The notes under the pieces are model-generated. The model was given only the letters and a program-made list of their open reading frames with translations, was not told the DNA's origin and did no database searches. From Euwallacea fornicatus (Eukaryota; Arthropoda; Insecta; Coleoptera; Curculionidae), in the NCBI RefSeq assembly GCF_040115645.1, contig NC_089541.1:6510001-6574000 (forward strand): a stretch of DNA of 64,000 bases. The letters run 5' to 3'. Below, piece after piece: positions 1-13,302 of the stretch (position 1 is the stretch's first letter; each line of letters opens with the position of its first letter). A program made the position numbers and the translations under genes.

Positions 1-3000
1 AATTTATTAATTTTCTAAAAAATCTATAATTATTTGTAATATGGATGGTGAGTCCCTTATGTGTGTCTAGAAAATTAACCCTTTTCTTTCGATTAACAGT
101 TAAGATTAAATATTTATAATTTCTTGTAGAGACAAATAAGTCTTTTTCCATGGAAAGGACAAATGTGTATGTCAGAAGTAGTTAACGAATGTTATTGTTT
201 TATAAAAATATAGAAAGACAAACTAACTAATTTATTATTACTCAACCGCACCTCTGTCTTTCTATATCTCTCCTTCCTATTTTCTGCTCTCGCCTTTCCT
301 TCTCTGTTCTCAAGACGTCTAGTCCCAGAAGGGATTCCCCGACAGTCGGTCAATTGGTAGCAGCGCTAGTAGTAACTTCGTTCAACCATGCTTCATCCTT
401 AGATAATGCTGTCAGTTTGCCGGTCATTATCGTTTTATTAAGTCTATTGCCATAATACTAAAATTTAAGAATTTCTAAATTTCCGACAGATACATATATC
501 ATTACAGCTGATGCGGAAAATGAGCCGCGCTCATTCTGCGGATAAAGGGAGATCTGAGTTATTTTCGAGTCCCGAAGCTACTCGATATATGTACGTACAG
601 AACCATAAACCTCTTTTTGACACAATTTTCTGGATCTGGAGAATGGTAGAAAAGACATCACAGTAAACTGCATGCCTTATGATTCTCTTTTCAGAGCGAG
701 TTGTGGGATCATGTTTGCATAATTTCTTAAGCCGAACCAGAACTCTTACTTAGGCCGCTCTAAAACATTAGCATTCCTACTTAAATAATTTAATTTGCGG
801 CATTTGGTGAGAGCAATGCTGGCCTAATTCTTAAAGTCGGTCGGTGTACAGGGTAACCAGAAAATTTCTACACAAGCTACTTGTATGCTTTAATAAATTA
901 TTCGTCAATCTTTCTCTTAACATACTGGAACTTGTGCTCAGACTTCAAACCTGATCTTCACCTACAACATGCCCTTTTTCGGTTTAAAAATGCGATGCCT
1001 TGTTCATAACAGTTTCCTTGAATTAAAATCGGAAAAAACCTTGTCGAAGATCAAGATATTGACATAAAACATCTTGTAGATATGTGTGGTTGTTGATGAG
1101 ACGTGCAAACTAAAACCGTTATTTAATTCGCAATGGTTCGCAATTTTCTCGTATATTCAACGTCCTTGACATCAAGAATAGCATCATACTGTTATGTTAT
1201 TGTATTTACATATTTTTGTCTCAGTGATGTTTCATATTATATCATATTTGGGTGCAAATTGTAAACTTTGCTCAATACTGCAAGATTTGAATAAGGACCA
1301 TCAGTTTCGAACCAAAAATATGATTGAAAAAGCATTGACTTGGATGGGCCTCTTTGTTTATTTTGGATCTCACTGCCTATAAAAATAAACGTTGAAGCTG
1401 GATTTGTGCCAGTATTTTTCGGCAAGTGTACGAAAACCTTATTGTGGAATTTCTATCTTCTCCGGGCGCTTTACTTAGGATTTTTCCTAAGCAAACTTTC
1501 GTGGAATATTCCCGCAATGAAATTAAATACTCCCTGTTGGATTTCTCTTGTAAGAACTATATCAAATAAAATGAATAATTAATAATTGTTAAAGTTCTTA
1601 GCTACCTACCTAAGGTGCGTTTTTTGCTTTCACTCGCTATAGGGAAAGTGCTGGATTAAATTCAATGATTTATGACATGCATTCATAAGATTCTAAGGTC
1701 TATTTCAATAATAATAGAACAAATTTGATAACATTCTCAACTAAAGACGTATTTCTCTAATACTCGAACAAGGCACGTACCTTCCTATTGAAATTTGTTT
1801 GAATAATGAATTTTTATTTGGCAAATTACAATAATGGCGAGAGAAGCTTTTGGGTTTATTTCATTTTGGAGCTGCAGGTTGGTCTTTGAGTAAATTGTAA
1901 GGTGGATTTCAATTATACAAGAATTATAGGTTTTCGTTGTAATTGTAAGAATACCAGTGAGGAGGTATATGAAGTTACACTAAAATAGAAAGAATAATTT
2001 ATGAGCGACATATCGAAAACTGAGAGCTTCGAGAGAGCTTCTTATTTTTCAGTTTGCTATTTGTTTCAAGGCTTCATGAGCCGTTACTGAGGAATTGCGT
2101 CTTAAAATGCAGGCATTGGAAAATTTACTTCAGACAGAAAAACCTGAGTAAGATCTTGAAGTAAATAGACTCTTTATCTTGTTCATACATTCCTTGTTGG
2201 AACAAGCAGACTAATAAAAATTTGAAAATATTATGTTAGATATATTGAAAGGGAAATGAGGCAAATATTACTATTTAGAGAACAAATGGTAAAAAGTTAA
2301 AATTAGCAGAGCAAATGGAGCTTTTGCTGATTTTTGTTAGATTGGTAGGTTCTTTAAGAAAATATGTAAAACTTAAGCAAGATTCAAAGGTCGAGGTAGG
2401 AAAACTGGCAGAATAGAGCTGATCCAAGTTGGAAACTTTCTATTATTAAAAGTTTGATTAATGGTTAGTTCTAATTGTAAGGTCGAAAAATCGGGCCTCA
2501 AATAAGTAATTTTTGCTAATTTTAATAAGCACATTTTCCACAGTAAATTACAGAGATATATCAATAGGGACGGGCGGGAGAATTGGTGATAAATTCCTTT
2601 TCAAGATCGATCTTTTCACCTTGGCTGAGCAGTCGAATCAGAATGAGAACCGCTTGAAAGAATCTAGCAGGAAACTAAGAACTTTTTACTTTAACACTGT
2701 CGAACAATTTTTAAGGAGGATTTTTCCACATATATAAGAGTTTTCATAGAGATAGTTAAAAAGTTTTAAATTTCGGTGATAAATTTCCGTTCATCTCGTC
2801 TATCTCCATGTTGGAAGGATTAGAAGCAGAGGCATGTACGAGTATATATGGAGTTTGTGGAAATTTATGGGAATCTTTAGTAACCCGAATTAATCTAAGA
2901 AAAAACTAACACAAGTGACCTTAACAAAAACTTTTCAGGGATCTTTTTCGAGCAGACTTTCACTACTGAAGTAACTTACATAAGAAATTCATGAGTAATT

Positions 3001-5426
3001 AAAATTGAGTCATTTGAAGAACGACGTTGGATTTTTAGTCACTTCAACAGATGTGATCAGGGAATATAGTGAAATATAATGAATCGTAACTTTAGATAAT
3101 ATTACAAAAGATCAAACTGAGTGACAAACTTTTAGATTTAAACTAATAAGAGTTAAACAGGTTAATCCGAATTTCTCTGAACTGCTTTAAACTAGTAATT
3201 ATTGAAATTTATTAATGTAATTATTAATATTGTTATAACATAAACGATCCTTGAATAATCGAAACTGACTTAATCGAATTTTTTACCGAATTATGTATTA
3301 ATCTGACCCTGACCTGGTCAAACGACTAGATATGACTAAATAAGTTTCTAGTTTAATTGGAATGGGAGCGAATGAAAAATCTCCCTAATCGTTATTTAAT
3401 GTACATTGCATTCAACCTCAAATGTTCAGGATTATTAAGGAATTAATCGCAGACACCACAAATCACAATGAAAACTTTCACTCTTTTTTCTGAGTTAGGT
3501 CTGCTGAGGTTAACAGGTCTGACAAAAGATTGTTTAGAATTCTTGCCTGACCCAAACTAAAAATTTAAATGATTACTACTAAAAAGAACTGACCTACTTC
3601 AAGGTCTACTCGGGCTCTAACTAACCTAAGTTCCTTTGAATCCAAAATTTAGAGAGGTCCTTATTAACCTATATTTTCGGAAACCCGCGATTCAAGTGAA
3701 TTGAACTGAGCGGGGACTTTTTAGACAGATTCGCTAACTTGAATACGAAACTAACATAGCTCTTGACTAACCGAAAAATGTGTATAATTTTTGAGAGAAA
3801 TATTTCAGGTTTCTCCTATTAACTTTGATCTCAGTGAAAGCTTCCCAGATTTCTTCGTTGATCTGAATTGACCTTGTATTTGCTAAAATGTTGCCTAGTT
3901 TGACTGAAATTTGCAGGACTTTTCACTAACCCTAATAGAAAGATATTTTTTCACCTACCAAAAGCTTTAACATCAACCAATCAAAGTTAGATCCAAACCG
4001 TCTCGAACGAAAACGCATTCTTCGCAAATCCAAGCCATCGCAAACGAAAATGTTTCAAAACATTTGGCTAACCTGAACTAACCCGATGCAGAATATTACA
4101 AGACCCTCCTTTAATTCAAACTGCTTTAAAATTGAAATACTCACTGACTTTTGCTGCAAAGGGCTTTGCCTGCATCAAGTTTGGCATGCGCGCAATCACC
4201 TCCTCAGTCCTCTCTAAGCACCGAACCGAGGTCCTTCGCGAACCACAAATCAAAACAACATATCCGTCCTCATTTTTTTTTAACAACCGAAATCACTGAA
4301 TTATGAAATGATATTCCGGTGTTTTATCGCTTTGAAGCTAAAATGACCCCCAATGAGTGGTAACAAAGCTTATGAAGACGAGTCGAGATCAAAAGTCCGT
4401 GCCCAACACATGAGCAAACGGTCAGCCTCAGGTAAACTGATTTGGATGCTGAATCGTGCGATTTGTTCGCCCTGATGGGAAAGAAGATAGAACTTGTTTG
4501 ACTTAAGGAAGATGAGCCAAGGGATTTGATTGGTCGCTCGCGGCCGGAGTAAAAGTCGAAACCCGCTATCAAACGATCTTTTAAACTTGACCTCCTGCTA
4601 GTTATTCATGTGCGTCTCCTAGACGCGTTATAGACAATTCTGAAAGCGTTTTCAGAAGATTTTTTCCCTTCAAAAACAAACTGGCCTTTGCGGCTTATAG
4701 ACAGCCAATCGACATAAAAACACACATAGAAATTACGTACTTAAAGACGAGGCGTGGCGGAAAATAGCCTGGTCAGTTTAGTGGTCATGTATGTCGACGG
4801 ACCTTTGCTATTAATAGAGCAGTCTTGCTATATTTACCAGTCGGAACTGGACTGACTGGAGAGTTGGGGAAATCCAGTTTTTCTTTATTGCCTCTTCGGT
4901 TTATTTGTTTTCCCATCGTCCTCGAACGTCTAGTCAGAAATCTAGGTTTGGATAGACGTGCGACGTGTTTACGTTCTTAGTGGATACAATTCTGAAAGGT
5001 TAATTTTCCTAGTTTGTTTATGTAGAAAAATAATTTCAGTATTTGGTTAATGGAGCGCATATATAGTGGAGTAAGAGATATGTTTGTTCAAGGTGAAAAG
5101 TCTTTAAGTGCCATTCTCTACGTGACTGCAATTATAAACGTGATAGTTGGGACACATTAAAAATTGATTTGTTTTTAGTCGATTTGAATAAATATTAAGC
5201 CAAAATAAGGCTTCAATTTATGGGCTGAGAACAAAGAGAATGGGGAAGTTTCAGAAAAAGCTAGAAGAGTAAATTAGACGCGGAAAGATAATTAATTACT
5301 CTGCAATAGATTACTTCTTTCGATCAATTGAGATTAATCGAAAGCTAGGATGAATTAATCAATACAAAATGGAGCTACCGTTGATTGCAAATAAGGGAAG
5401 CATGCTTCGTAAAATGTTCGAATATA
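1..5426. other. Non-coding AT-rich sequence
   Basis: No gene supported. Open frames are short and fragmentary. Region 3280-4100 is enriched in CTAACC/TTAACC-like words. No element ends were recognised. Confidence 0.5.
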
Positions 5427-6354
5427 TAGGGTCCGCTTTTGAGAGCTGGCCCCATCTATATATGGAGAATTACAAGTTTAATGCATTTAATGAAGTTTGT
5501 ATTTTGGTTTTGTGAAAAAAAACCGGACATGGTAAAAATATTCTCAACCTGATATGACTTCCGGTTACATCGGAAACTGAACCATTCCTTTTTTTTTTTT
5601 AATGAAACACAGTAGTTTTTGTCAGTGAAAATGAGCTTTTTGTTGATAATAAGCATAAGTTTCATAATAACACTGTACCGATTCTAAATTTTTTTTGTTT
5701 TATTTAGATTTTTACGACTTTTTTCACACTTGCTAAGATTTACTAAAATTCAATTATTTACAAAATAATTTGATATAAACTGATGAAGGAAATTTTAAAT
5801 TACTGGAAAATGAACACGTTTTTATAGGCAATTACCAGTGAAATTAATTTACATGCAATTAAAAAATTAAGAGAGATATTTGAAAAAAATTATTTGAAAT
5901 TTAGATTTTTTATTCAAAAAAGTGATTTTGTCAAATAGTGTCCTACAATTAGTTTTGGACCGTTGGACTAGTAGGGAAAAATAAATATTATACGATACAC
6001 TTTATAAGTACCGAAAACTAATACTTTTTGAATAAATCGAAAAAAAATCTAAACTATTTTAACCTGCGTAGGTAATAGTTACATCAGTGCGCCTTTACAC
6101 GATCAAATTGCTTAATGTTTATTTTATAATAACATAATAAACCCATGTTTACTATCAACAAAAAAAACGCTTTCACTAAAAAAACTCCCATTTTCTAGAT
6201 AAAAAAATGAAACAAGAGTCAGTTTCTGGTGTAACCGGAAGTTATATCGGGTTGAATATATTTTTACAATGTCAGGCTTTTTCAAAAAACAAAAATACAT
6301 TAAACTTGAAATTTGCCATTTACGGATTGACTCAACTCCCGAAGGCGGAGCCTG
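5427..6354. mobile_element. Fold-back element, arms about 250 bp
   Basis: The left arm from about 5427 (GGGTCCGCTTTTGAGAGCTG) is mirrored by the right arm ending about 6354 (CAACTCCCGAAGGCGGAGCC). Further inverted matches are ACAAGTTTAATG, CCTGATATGACTTCCGGTTA and TTGTTGATAATAA. The arms span roughly 5427-5680 and 6110-6354. The interior is very A/T-rich and non-coding. Arm divergence is moderate, so the exact ends are uncertain by a few bases. Confidence 0.75.
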
Positions 6355-6639
6355 TGTAAACCAATGAGTATAGCACGCTAGCGGATAAAATAATAGTGTG
6401 ATGCAGTTAAAGTTGCTTTATGCGAAACTTGCTTGTTTTCATTCTAGAGGGTGCCAACATATTTTTCTATTTTGTATATTGGGGAATAAATCTAACAGTT
6501 GTAATATCCCAATTATAAATTGCTGATAACTTCAAAAAACCGCAAAAAACAAAATCCAATGAGCTTAAGTTTGGGCTTTGTAGTGCTTATAGATTGTCAA
6601 TACCCACACTAATTCATCGATTTTTACTCTTATTCATTT

Positions 6640-7068
6640 ACAAGAACTCCCTTACGAGTATATGGAAATGAGCAGGATTGTCATCTTGTATGAAACCAAA
6701 ACATTGTCTTAAGGCTAGAGGAACAGCTTTTAAAACTAGAGGTAACTCGTTTCTCAAGAAGTTTAAGTACCATTCATTATTCAGTTTTGCCGGAAGTTCA
6801 ACTGGTTTCACAACATATGATTTGAAAATTCATGTTGAAACTGATGTTCTCTCATTAAATAAGGATTTTCTGTCTTTGTAAGTATCGTTATTTCTCCTAT
6901 TAAATATACCTTTCCTTGTAAATGTAGGCTCCTCGCTGAACAATATTTTATTAAAGAACGATTATTCATGATGTTGCTTTCAGAATAACAAATTACAGAA
7001 ATCAATTCTGGGTTGCAAATACCTTGGCAATAAATTTTGAATAAGCGTAAAATGGTATGGAAAAGCAA
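6640..7068 (-). pseudogene. DDE transposase fragment
   Basis: The minus strand from about 7068 to 6640 reads, across frameshifts, NPYLMREHQFQHEFS, then PVELPAKLNNEWYLNFLRNE, then PLALRQCFGFIQDDNPAHFH, then a stop. The QDDNPAH block is the second catalytic Asp region of Tc1/mariner-type transposases, and the order of blocks matches the copy in the receptor intron at 40.3 kb. The first and third catalytic regions were not found, and the element's ends were not identified. This is a fossil fragment with no intact protein. Confidence 0.75.
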
Positions 7069-7796
7069 ATAGCTTCTCTTTGCATAGAGATCAAGAAATT
7101 AATTATTTGCTGACCTCCGTCGTCTTAGAGATACGTCTAGTGTTAGTCTCTGGATCCTCCAGCATTCAGACGAAAAATTCCTCTTTCTGATTTACAGTAA
7201 GAATTTTTGGTCTTCCGTTATATGACTGCGAACGAAATGAACTAGTCTGATCCACTTTATTATAAAATTGTTTGTGAGTTGGATCATTTCGTTGTTTACC
7301 ATTGAGCTAAATTTCCAGAAAAAAAAATATCATTTGGTCTTTCTATTCTTTTGACGAAAAAACTTAAGTCTATTCATAAAATGCAAAAAAAGCTTTGAAA
7401 ATGTTTTGATAGGGTTGAATGAAAAAGTAAGCGAATTTGTGCTATTTGTTTTACAAGAAAAAAAGTTCAATTTTACCTCCAAATTATTTTCTCGTGCCCT
7501 ATCTTCCGAAATTTGAATTCCCTGTTCAATTTAGCACCATTTTTTACACATTTTTCCGCATTTATCAAGAAATGGTATATATATCACCTTGTTTGATTTG
7601 ATAACATTTTGTGAGTCGTAGTCATATAGATTCTAAAGAGCATCTACTATACGCAATGGGGCATTATCAATGAGATTTTCAAATTTGATTGCCCATCCTT
7701 GAATCGAATCCTAAGTGAAATTTTATGACGTGATTTAAATCAGCCATGAAACTTCTCAGTCTAGATCTCATAATTCCACCGGAAAGATTCCACCCT

Positions 7797-8260
7797 GTAC
7801 AGGGCCATTCATTCTCGGCGGTCCACACATTGGATTCAAAACCGGTTGGGCACAGTGAAAATGTATTTTACCAATCTAAATAAGAATGCATAAGGTACTA
7901 CAAAAGCTCTATATATTTAAATTTAGCAAGTGCAGCAGTAAGCATAAATTTCAAGAATTTCAAATTTGGTTTTTAATTTTAATTTACGACCACTTCATTT
8001 TTTCAGAAATCGAGATAAAATTCTTTACGTACAGGGTCACTCAAATCTAAAATCACACGCATATTTTGCGAAACTGGTCGGACATAAAATATATTTTTTA
8101 CAAAACTAAACCGGAACGTATAAGGTATACAGACGCTCTACACATTTAATATAGGAAGCGCCGCCGGGATTTAAGAAGCACGTAACATGTCTTTTTTCTC
8201 TCAAAACTTTGAAGAGCGACAAATTCCGGCCACGTTTTGTATATAAAGTTTTTTGATACC
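7797..8260 (+). repeat. Tandem pair of TACAGGG-headed repeat copies
   Basis: Two diverged direct copies of about 234 bp start at 7797 and 8031, each headed GTACAGGG(C/T)CA. Shared blocks downstream include AACCGGTTGG/AACTGGTCGG, AATGTATTTTACCAA/ATATATTTTTTACAA, CATAAGGTACTACA/TATAAGGTATACAG, GCTCTA and the AT-rich run after it. The first copy is immediately preceded by CCACCCTG, giving a palindromic CCCTGTACAGGG junction. Confidence 0.6.
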
Positions 8261-10082
8261 TCTTATAACGCAGATGATGATCATAGTTTTATAATAAAAT
8301 TCAATATGTTATGATTGAATTTTTCTCATGTTTAAATAGTAAAAATTCAGAAGTGCTCTGCAAATTTACAATAAAAGACTATACTCATTCGCTCCATTAT
8401 ACAGAGCGTTTCATAATAGTACTCAATAGAGAGATTACATGCAAAAAAATTCCTACCAACATGTGTCCCTAAATGCTTTGCCAGCTACTTACAGGGTGAT
8501 TTCCGTCGTTCGGTTTTGCCGACGATACAATTATGTGGCGTCGCCGAGGTGCTTCTGTGTTGGGATTTTGGTGAAAGTTGTGTTTAGAAGAATGAAAAAA
8601 TGGTATTCCAGAAATCTCCATTTGCTGTAGCCTTAGTACGATTAATTATAATTTTTAAGTGTAAACTCAAATAATATTGGACCGCAATGCGATAAGTGGT
8701 AGTCTCTGGCTACCTCTGGCTGGTTACTCACTGGTTGAATCACATCACCTCCCCGTGTGGTCTAGAGCTAAGGGGTTCTTGTCGAGATCATTTAGTGTCT
8801 TTTTTTAGTGCTTTAGTAGTTGACCCTTTCGGCTTCATTTAAACTGGAAATCTCTTCTCACATGTACAGAGACTACCATGGATATATATACACACCAACG
8901 TTTTGCAAGGAGATTGCTCTATTACAGCTCTGCCAATCACGAGAATTGCTTTTATTTGGAATGTTATCTTCCACCGTTCTGTTCAGATGTTTACCATCCA
9001 GTGTCTCTTTTTTTAAGTCAACAAGAAATTATTTAAGTGTGTTGGAATTTCATTGATAAATTTTAAATTTGAAAATAACTACTAAATCACAAAATTTTAA
9101 ATTCATCCCACCGTTCCTACTTCAAATACTCAATCTCGAAGGCTCTTTTTGAAGTTATTTTTAATCACATCTACAAACCAATTAAAGTCTTCATAATATT
9201 TATAATTCAAAGAATAGCTAATTTTAGCATATTAGCAATAACAATGCAAATTTATGCGCTGATATTAATAAACAAACGATAGTTAAATGACGTTCTTAAT
9301 TTCATAAATAAATTTATTAAATAAATAGTTGGCTTACAAGATAATTAATTCGTTGCTTGTCAAACCTAACTGGTTATGCAACAATAATGATCATATTTCT
9401 TCGAAAATACATAGCTTTGGTATAGTATTAGGTAAATTAATATTCAATTAAGGATTTATTCGAAGAATATACTAATTTTCTTGTTAAAAACAGAAAGTGT
9501 AGTTTTCCGTCGGAGTAGTTACGATATAGCATGCAATTATAAACGTAAATTTGCGAAAAATGGTGAAAATATGAAATGTTGGTTATATTCAAACGAAGTT
9601 GATAAGAGGACCAAAATTTTTGTCTGTTCTCGGAAGTATTCACTTGTTACATTTTTTGGAAATGAACCTTAGCTTCACTACTGATGGCGTTTCTAAAAAG
9701 AAATTTTTTCCATAGATCACAATTCCATGCGACTGTTTCTGTAATTTTTAATTATTATTTATTTACATTACTTTTACATCAAACCTTCCGAAAACATCGA
9801 CTACAGACCTGCATGGGAAATCATCATGTACATTTCAACACGGAAGTTAAACTACAGTAAGCGCCGTAGGACGCTGTTGATGTGAAATTCTCTCCATTTC
9901 TATGAACTTCGCTGTGATGAACTGGAAAGTGGCTATTCTCAGCAAGATTGTGCATCTACGCACAATACTGAACCACTTTTTACATATTCTAATACTGTAT
10001 TCTAATGGCCGATAATCAGTAGGAATACAACTAATGATTGTCCACCAAGGTCAATTACTTGCAGTCCTTACAGTCACAAATT

Positions 10083-10215
10083 AAAGCCCGAGTCATTCGA
10101 CGAGTCGAGCGAAGCTCACGCTCACATTAAAATGAGCGCGGCAACCATTACAGCCCGTTTCATTACTAGAAGTCTCACGACATTCGTGCTCATACTCCAA
10201 TGAGCGCGTCCACCA
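10083..10215 (+). repeat. Imperfect tandem duplication, period about 66 bp
   Basis: Two units sharing CATT, then GCTCACATTAAAATGAGCGC in the first and GCTCATACTCCAATGAGCGC in the second, then (G/T)CCACCATT-like sequence. Confidence 0.45.
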
Positions 10216-10897
10216 TTTGAATGCATAGGAACGTGGCGTTTACTTTAATGTGAATATAGTGATTACTTCTCAATGTATTAAATTTTGAGTTTCGTTTGAA
10301 CGGAGCGTTAGCACTTAAACAGCCTCGATAATTCTGTTTTTGGTGCACCTGTTAGAAATTTAAACAATTTAATGTAATAAAATAGAGGAAAAAGCGATTA
10401 AATTAATGCGAATTATGTTATTTTGCATAATATTATAGGAAGGATTGAAAGACCAGAACGTTTGGGTATCGAAAATGAAGCAATACGTTTTAAATAGCTT
10501 CTACAACGTTTAATGTTTAGTTATTTGAAGTTATTGTTAAGTTACAGTTATTAATTAAATGGGCATTTTTTGTTTATTTCATAGTTTGAATTGTCCATTT
10601 GTGACAGTAATACCTAACGGGTGACCCATAGAATGTTTCTGGTCAGTAGAAGCTACTTCTTCGCACACTTATAGATTCACTACTTATTGCGGTTATAAAA
10701 TGTAGAACACTGTGTTTTATATCGATCATAATTTTATTTCAGTTTTACTCAGGTTTATTAGAACATTTTGAAAATATTCCTTCATCTGTTCGGTAGTAAG
10801 AAAATCCCAATTCTCGTCTTGTATTGGGCAGTATATTTATAATTTCTGATTTACTACCTAATATGACTTTTTCCTCTAACAATCAACAGAATTATTT

Positions 10898-11215
10898 GTG
10901 GGCCAAGTGTTTACCGAAAACACATTTAACTTTTTTCGTAAATTGGATTTTAAATCATACTATTTACTATATGCAAATGTTGTTTTGGAAATCTGCACGA
11001 TTTATTTTTTATGGGTCACTTTATCTCACACTTTGCAGGTCTCTTTGGCTATTACAATATTTACCTCACTGTTAAAATTCCTGCCTTCTCCTACTGAAAC
11101 TTCACCACAGATAATTCTGAAAATCGCACAAGAAATAATGACTAACGATATGGCCGCAGTTGAAAATTTCCTAACAAAAAGTAAATTTATTTATCACCTA
11201 CCTGATAATGAATAA
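10898..11215 (+). other. Open reading frame of 105 codons, unassigned
   Basis: Starts MGQVFTENTFNFFRKLDFKS, has a hydrophobic centre (VVLEICTIYFLWVTL) and a soluble-looking end (PTETSPQIILKIAQEIMTND, then FLTKSKFIYHLPDNE). This is longer than expected by chance in DNA this AT-rich, and the C-terminal half looks protein-like. No family is recognised, and no promoter, intron or poly(A) context is convincing. Confidence 0.2.
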
Positions 11216-13302
11216 TTCTGAAGTGAATAAAATTCGAGACCTTGTTAGCATTCAAGAAGGTTTATTTGTATGCTAAACATATTCTTAGGCATTAATGCTT
11301 TTTTAAATTATTGCCAAAATTTGCTAATTTATGACGAGTTCTGTCGCTAAATCCTGATTTTAGCAAATTTTAACCCGTTCTAGCTATCCATCTCAGATTT
11401 AATAGCAGATTCATTTCAGCACTGCTTTAAAAATTCAAAATCTGGTTTTCCCCTTAATACACCGCAGTTTCGAAACTTGCACCAGGAGCTAACTAATAAA
11501 CTTGTTTATCTATTAGAAGTTTTCGATTGAAAGTTCCGTGGAAACTTCCAGGATGATGGTGTTCCCAGCTCTCTGCATAATTGGCATACTTTTCGGCAAA
11601 TTCGTTTAATAATAATCTGGCAAAATGTAACGTTGTTAGTTTAAAACATGATCAAAAATGCAAACTATGTCACTAATGTTATGCATGCGGACTGCAATGC
11701 AATGGAGAGGTATTCAAGCGGGAAATGGGTTAATTAAATTTCTCCTGGCCATGGCAGAAATCCATATCACTGAGTGAGATAAAAATGATAATTGTGCATG
11801 AGTACTCCTAATGTGGATCGCGAACGAAATGTTTTTGTAATTAATACCTTTGGGAATGTAAATGTTTGACTCAGGGCCGATTAAAGGGGGCGATAGCGTG
11901 TCAATTTAGAGTTGCCCAAAATGATGGAGGGGAAATCGATAAAGCGTCGTTATTCATTGAATTTTTAGTAAACATGGAAAAATGAAAAAACCCCATAAGG
12001 GTGGACCTTCGTGACCTAATTACTTAATGGGTGTAAATACCTAATTATATCGCTGTATTTATCAACATAGTCGTCATCTCCATACATGGACTTAATCGAT
12101 ATGTAGATAAGTACCTTCTAGCCACGTGTCTTCATTTGAATTTTAATAATATCCGCCGTCAATATACACTGTAACCTACCTCAGGGCAAGGTGAGATTTA
12201 CTCAACGGTCGTTTGTAATGTACAATCTCGAACTTCAGAACTGACGTTGTAACTTGTAATTCGTTACAACAATGTAAGTTTAAATGGAGGTGATTGCTTC
12301 GAACGGCAAAAGATGCTGTTTGATCTAAAATTTCTAAGATGTTCAAAACAATTTTTATCGTTCATCTCAAATGTTAGGATTTCGGGGAAAGCTCAATTCA
12401 TTTAGGGAAATTGTTGACCAGAGACCAGACAAATGTTAAAGTTACTCTACTAAAATGTCCGGAAAATGTTTAATAGCTATTAACTCGGTAATTCCTTCAG
12501 ATTGGTCGGAGTAATTATCTGTTTGCTAGACGGCAATACTAGAACCTAATCATATTACCAATACACCATAAATGATATTAGCACAAACTTAGGAGGTAAT
12601 GTTAATAGTTTCCGACAATCTGCCCAAGATAATTGCGCCATAATGTAATTGGTCAATTATGTTTAATACCTCAATCAAGTTCTCTTATGCATGAAGATAT
12701 TTGACTGAAAAAAGGCAAACTTTGGTATTAACCCACGCCAATGACGAAAAGACTCAAATCTTTGTTTGTATATTCTCATCTGCAAATTTTAGTGATTGAC
12801 AAAGCCTTTAGCATTTCTATAGTTTTTGTTAAACGACCACGTTTCCGAGTTTTCATCTGCAGGCATACACAATGAGCTGTGGATGATTTCCCAATTATTG
12901 TGAACGAAGCTGGGATTGCCGAATTCAAATTGAACTACACAAAACGTGAAATCCATGCAAAAAAAGGTCATTTATTTTTCCTTGTTTTTGTGAGCATCGA
13001 AATGTCTTGACAAATGAGCAATGAAGTGATCTCATACTCGCTTGATGTTTAAAGGAAATATTGCTTATTTTACTGTCTTTATTCCAAGAAAAGCAATGGC
13101 GTAATTCAACGGTCATAGTATCGCAATACTATTTTTCCATCGTCCATTACGGTTTTGCCTCAATTACTTGTACCGCATGTTAAAAAACCGGAAACTTCAG
13201 TTTTACAATTGCCCCCTCGCGAGTTCAAAATTTCCATTAACGCTAACAGAGAGGTTTGGTTTTAAGCCGGGGCCCAGGTTAACCCTGGACATATGAGGTT
13301 AA

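Larger units (their letters stand above)
8261..13302. other. Mostly non-coding AT-rich sequence
   Basis: Apart from the weak tandem duplication near 10.1 kb and the unassigned 10.9 kb frame, nothing is recognised. A TACAGGGTGATTTC element-end-like motif occurs at 8491 without a visible partner. Confidence 0.45.

Noticed and set aside
335..400. GTCGGTCAATTGGTAGCAGC resembles a tRNA A-box/D-arm, and a later GTTCAACC resembles a B-box
   Set aside because: No acceptor-stem pairing or anticodon arm could be built; likely chance or an extremely decayed SINE head.
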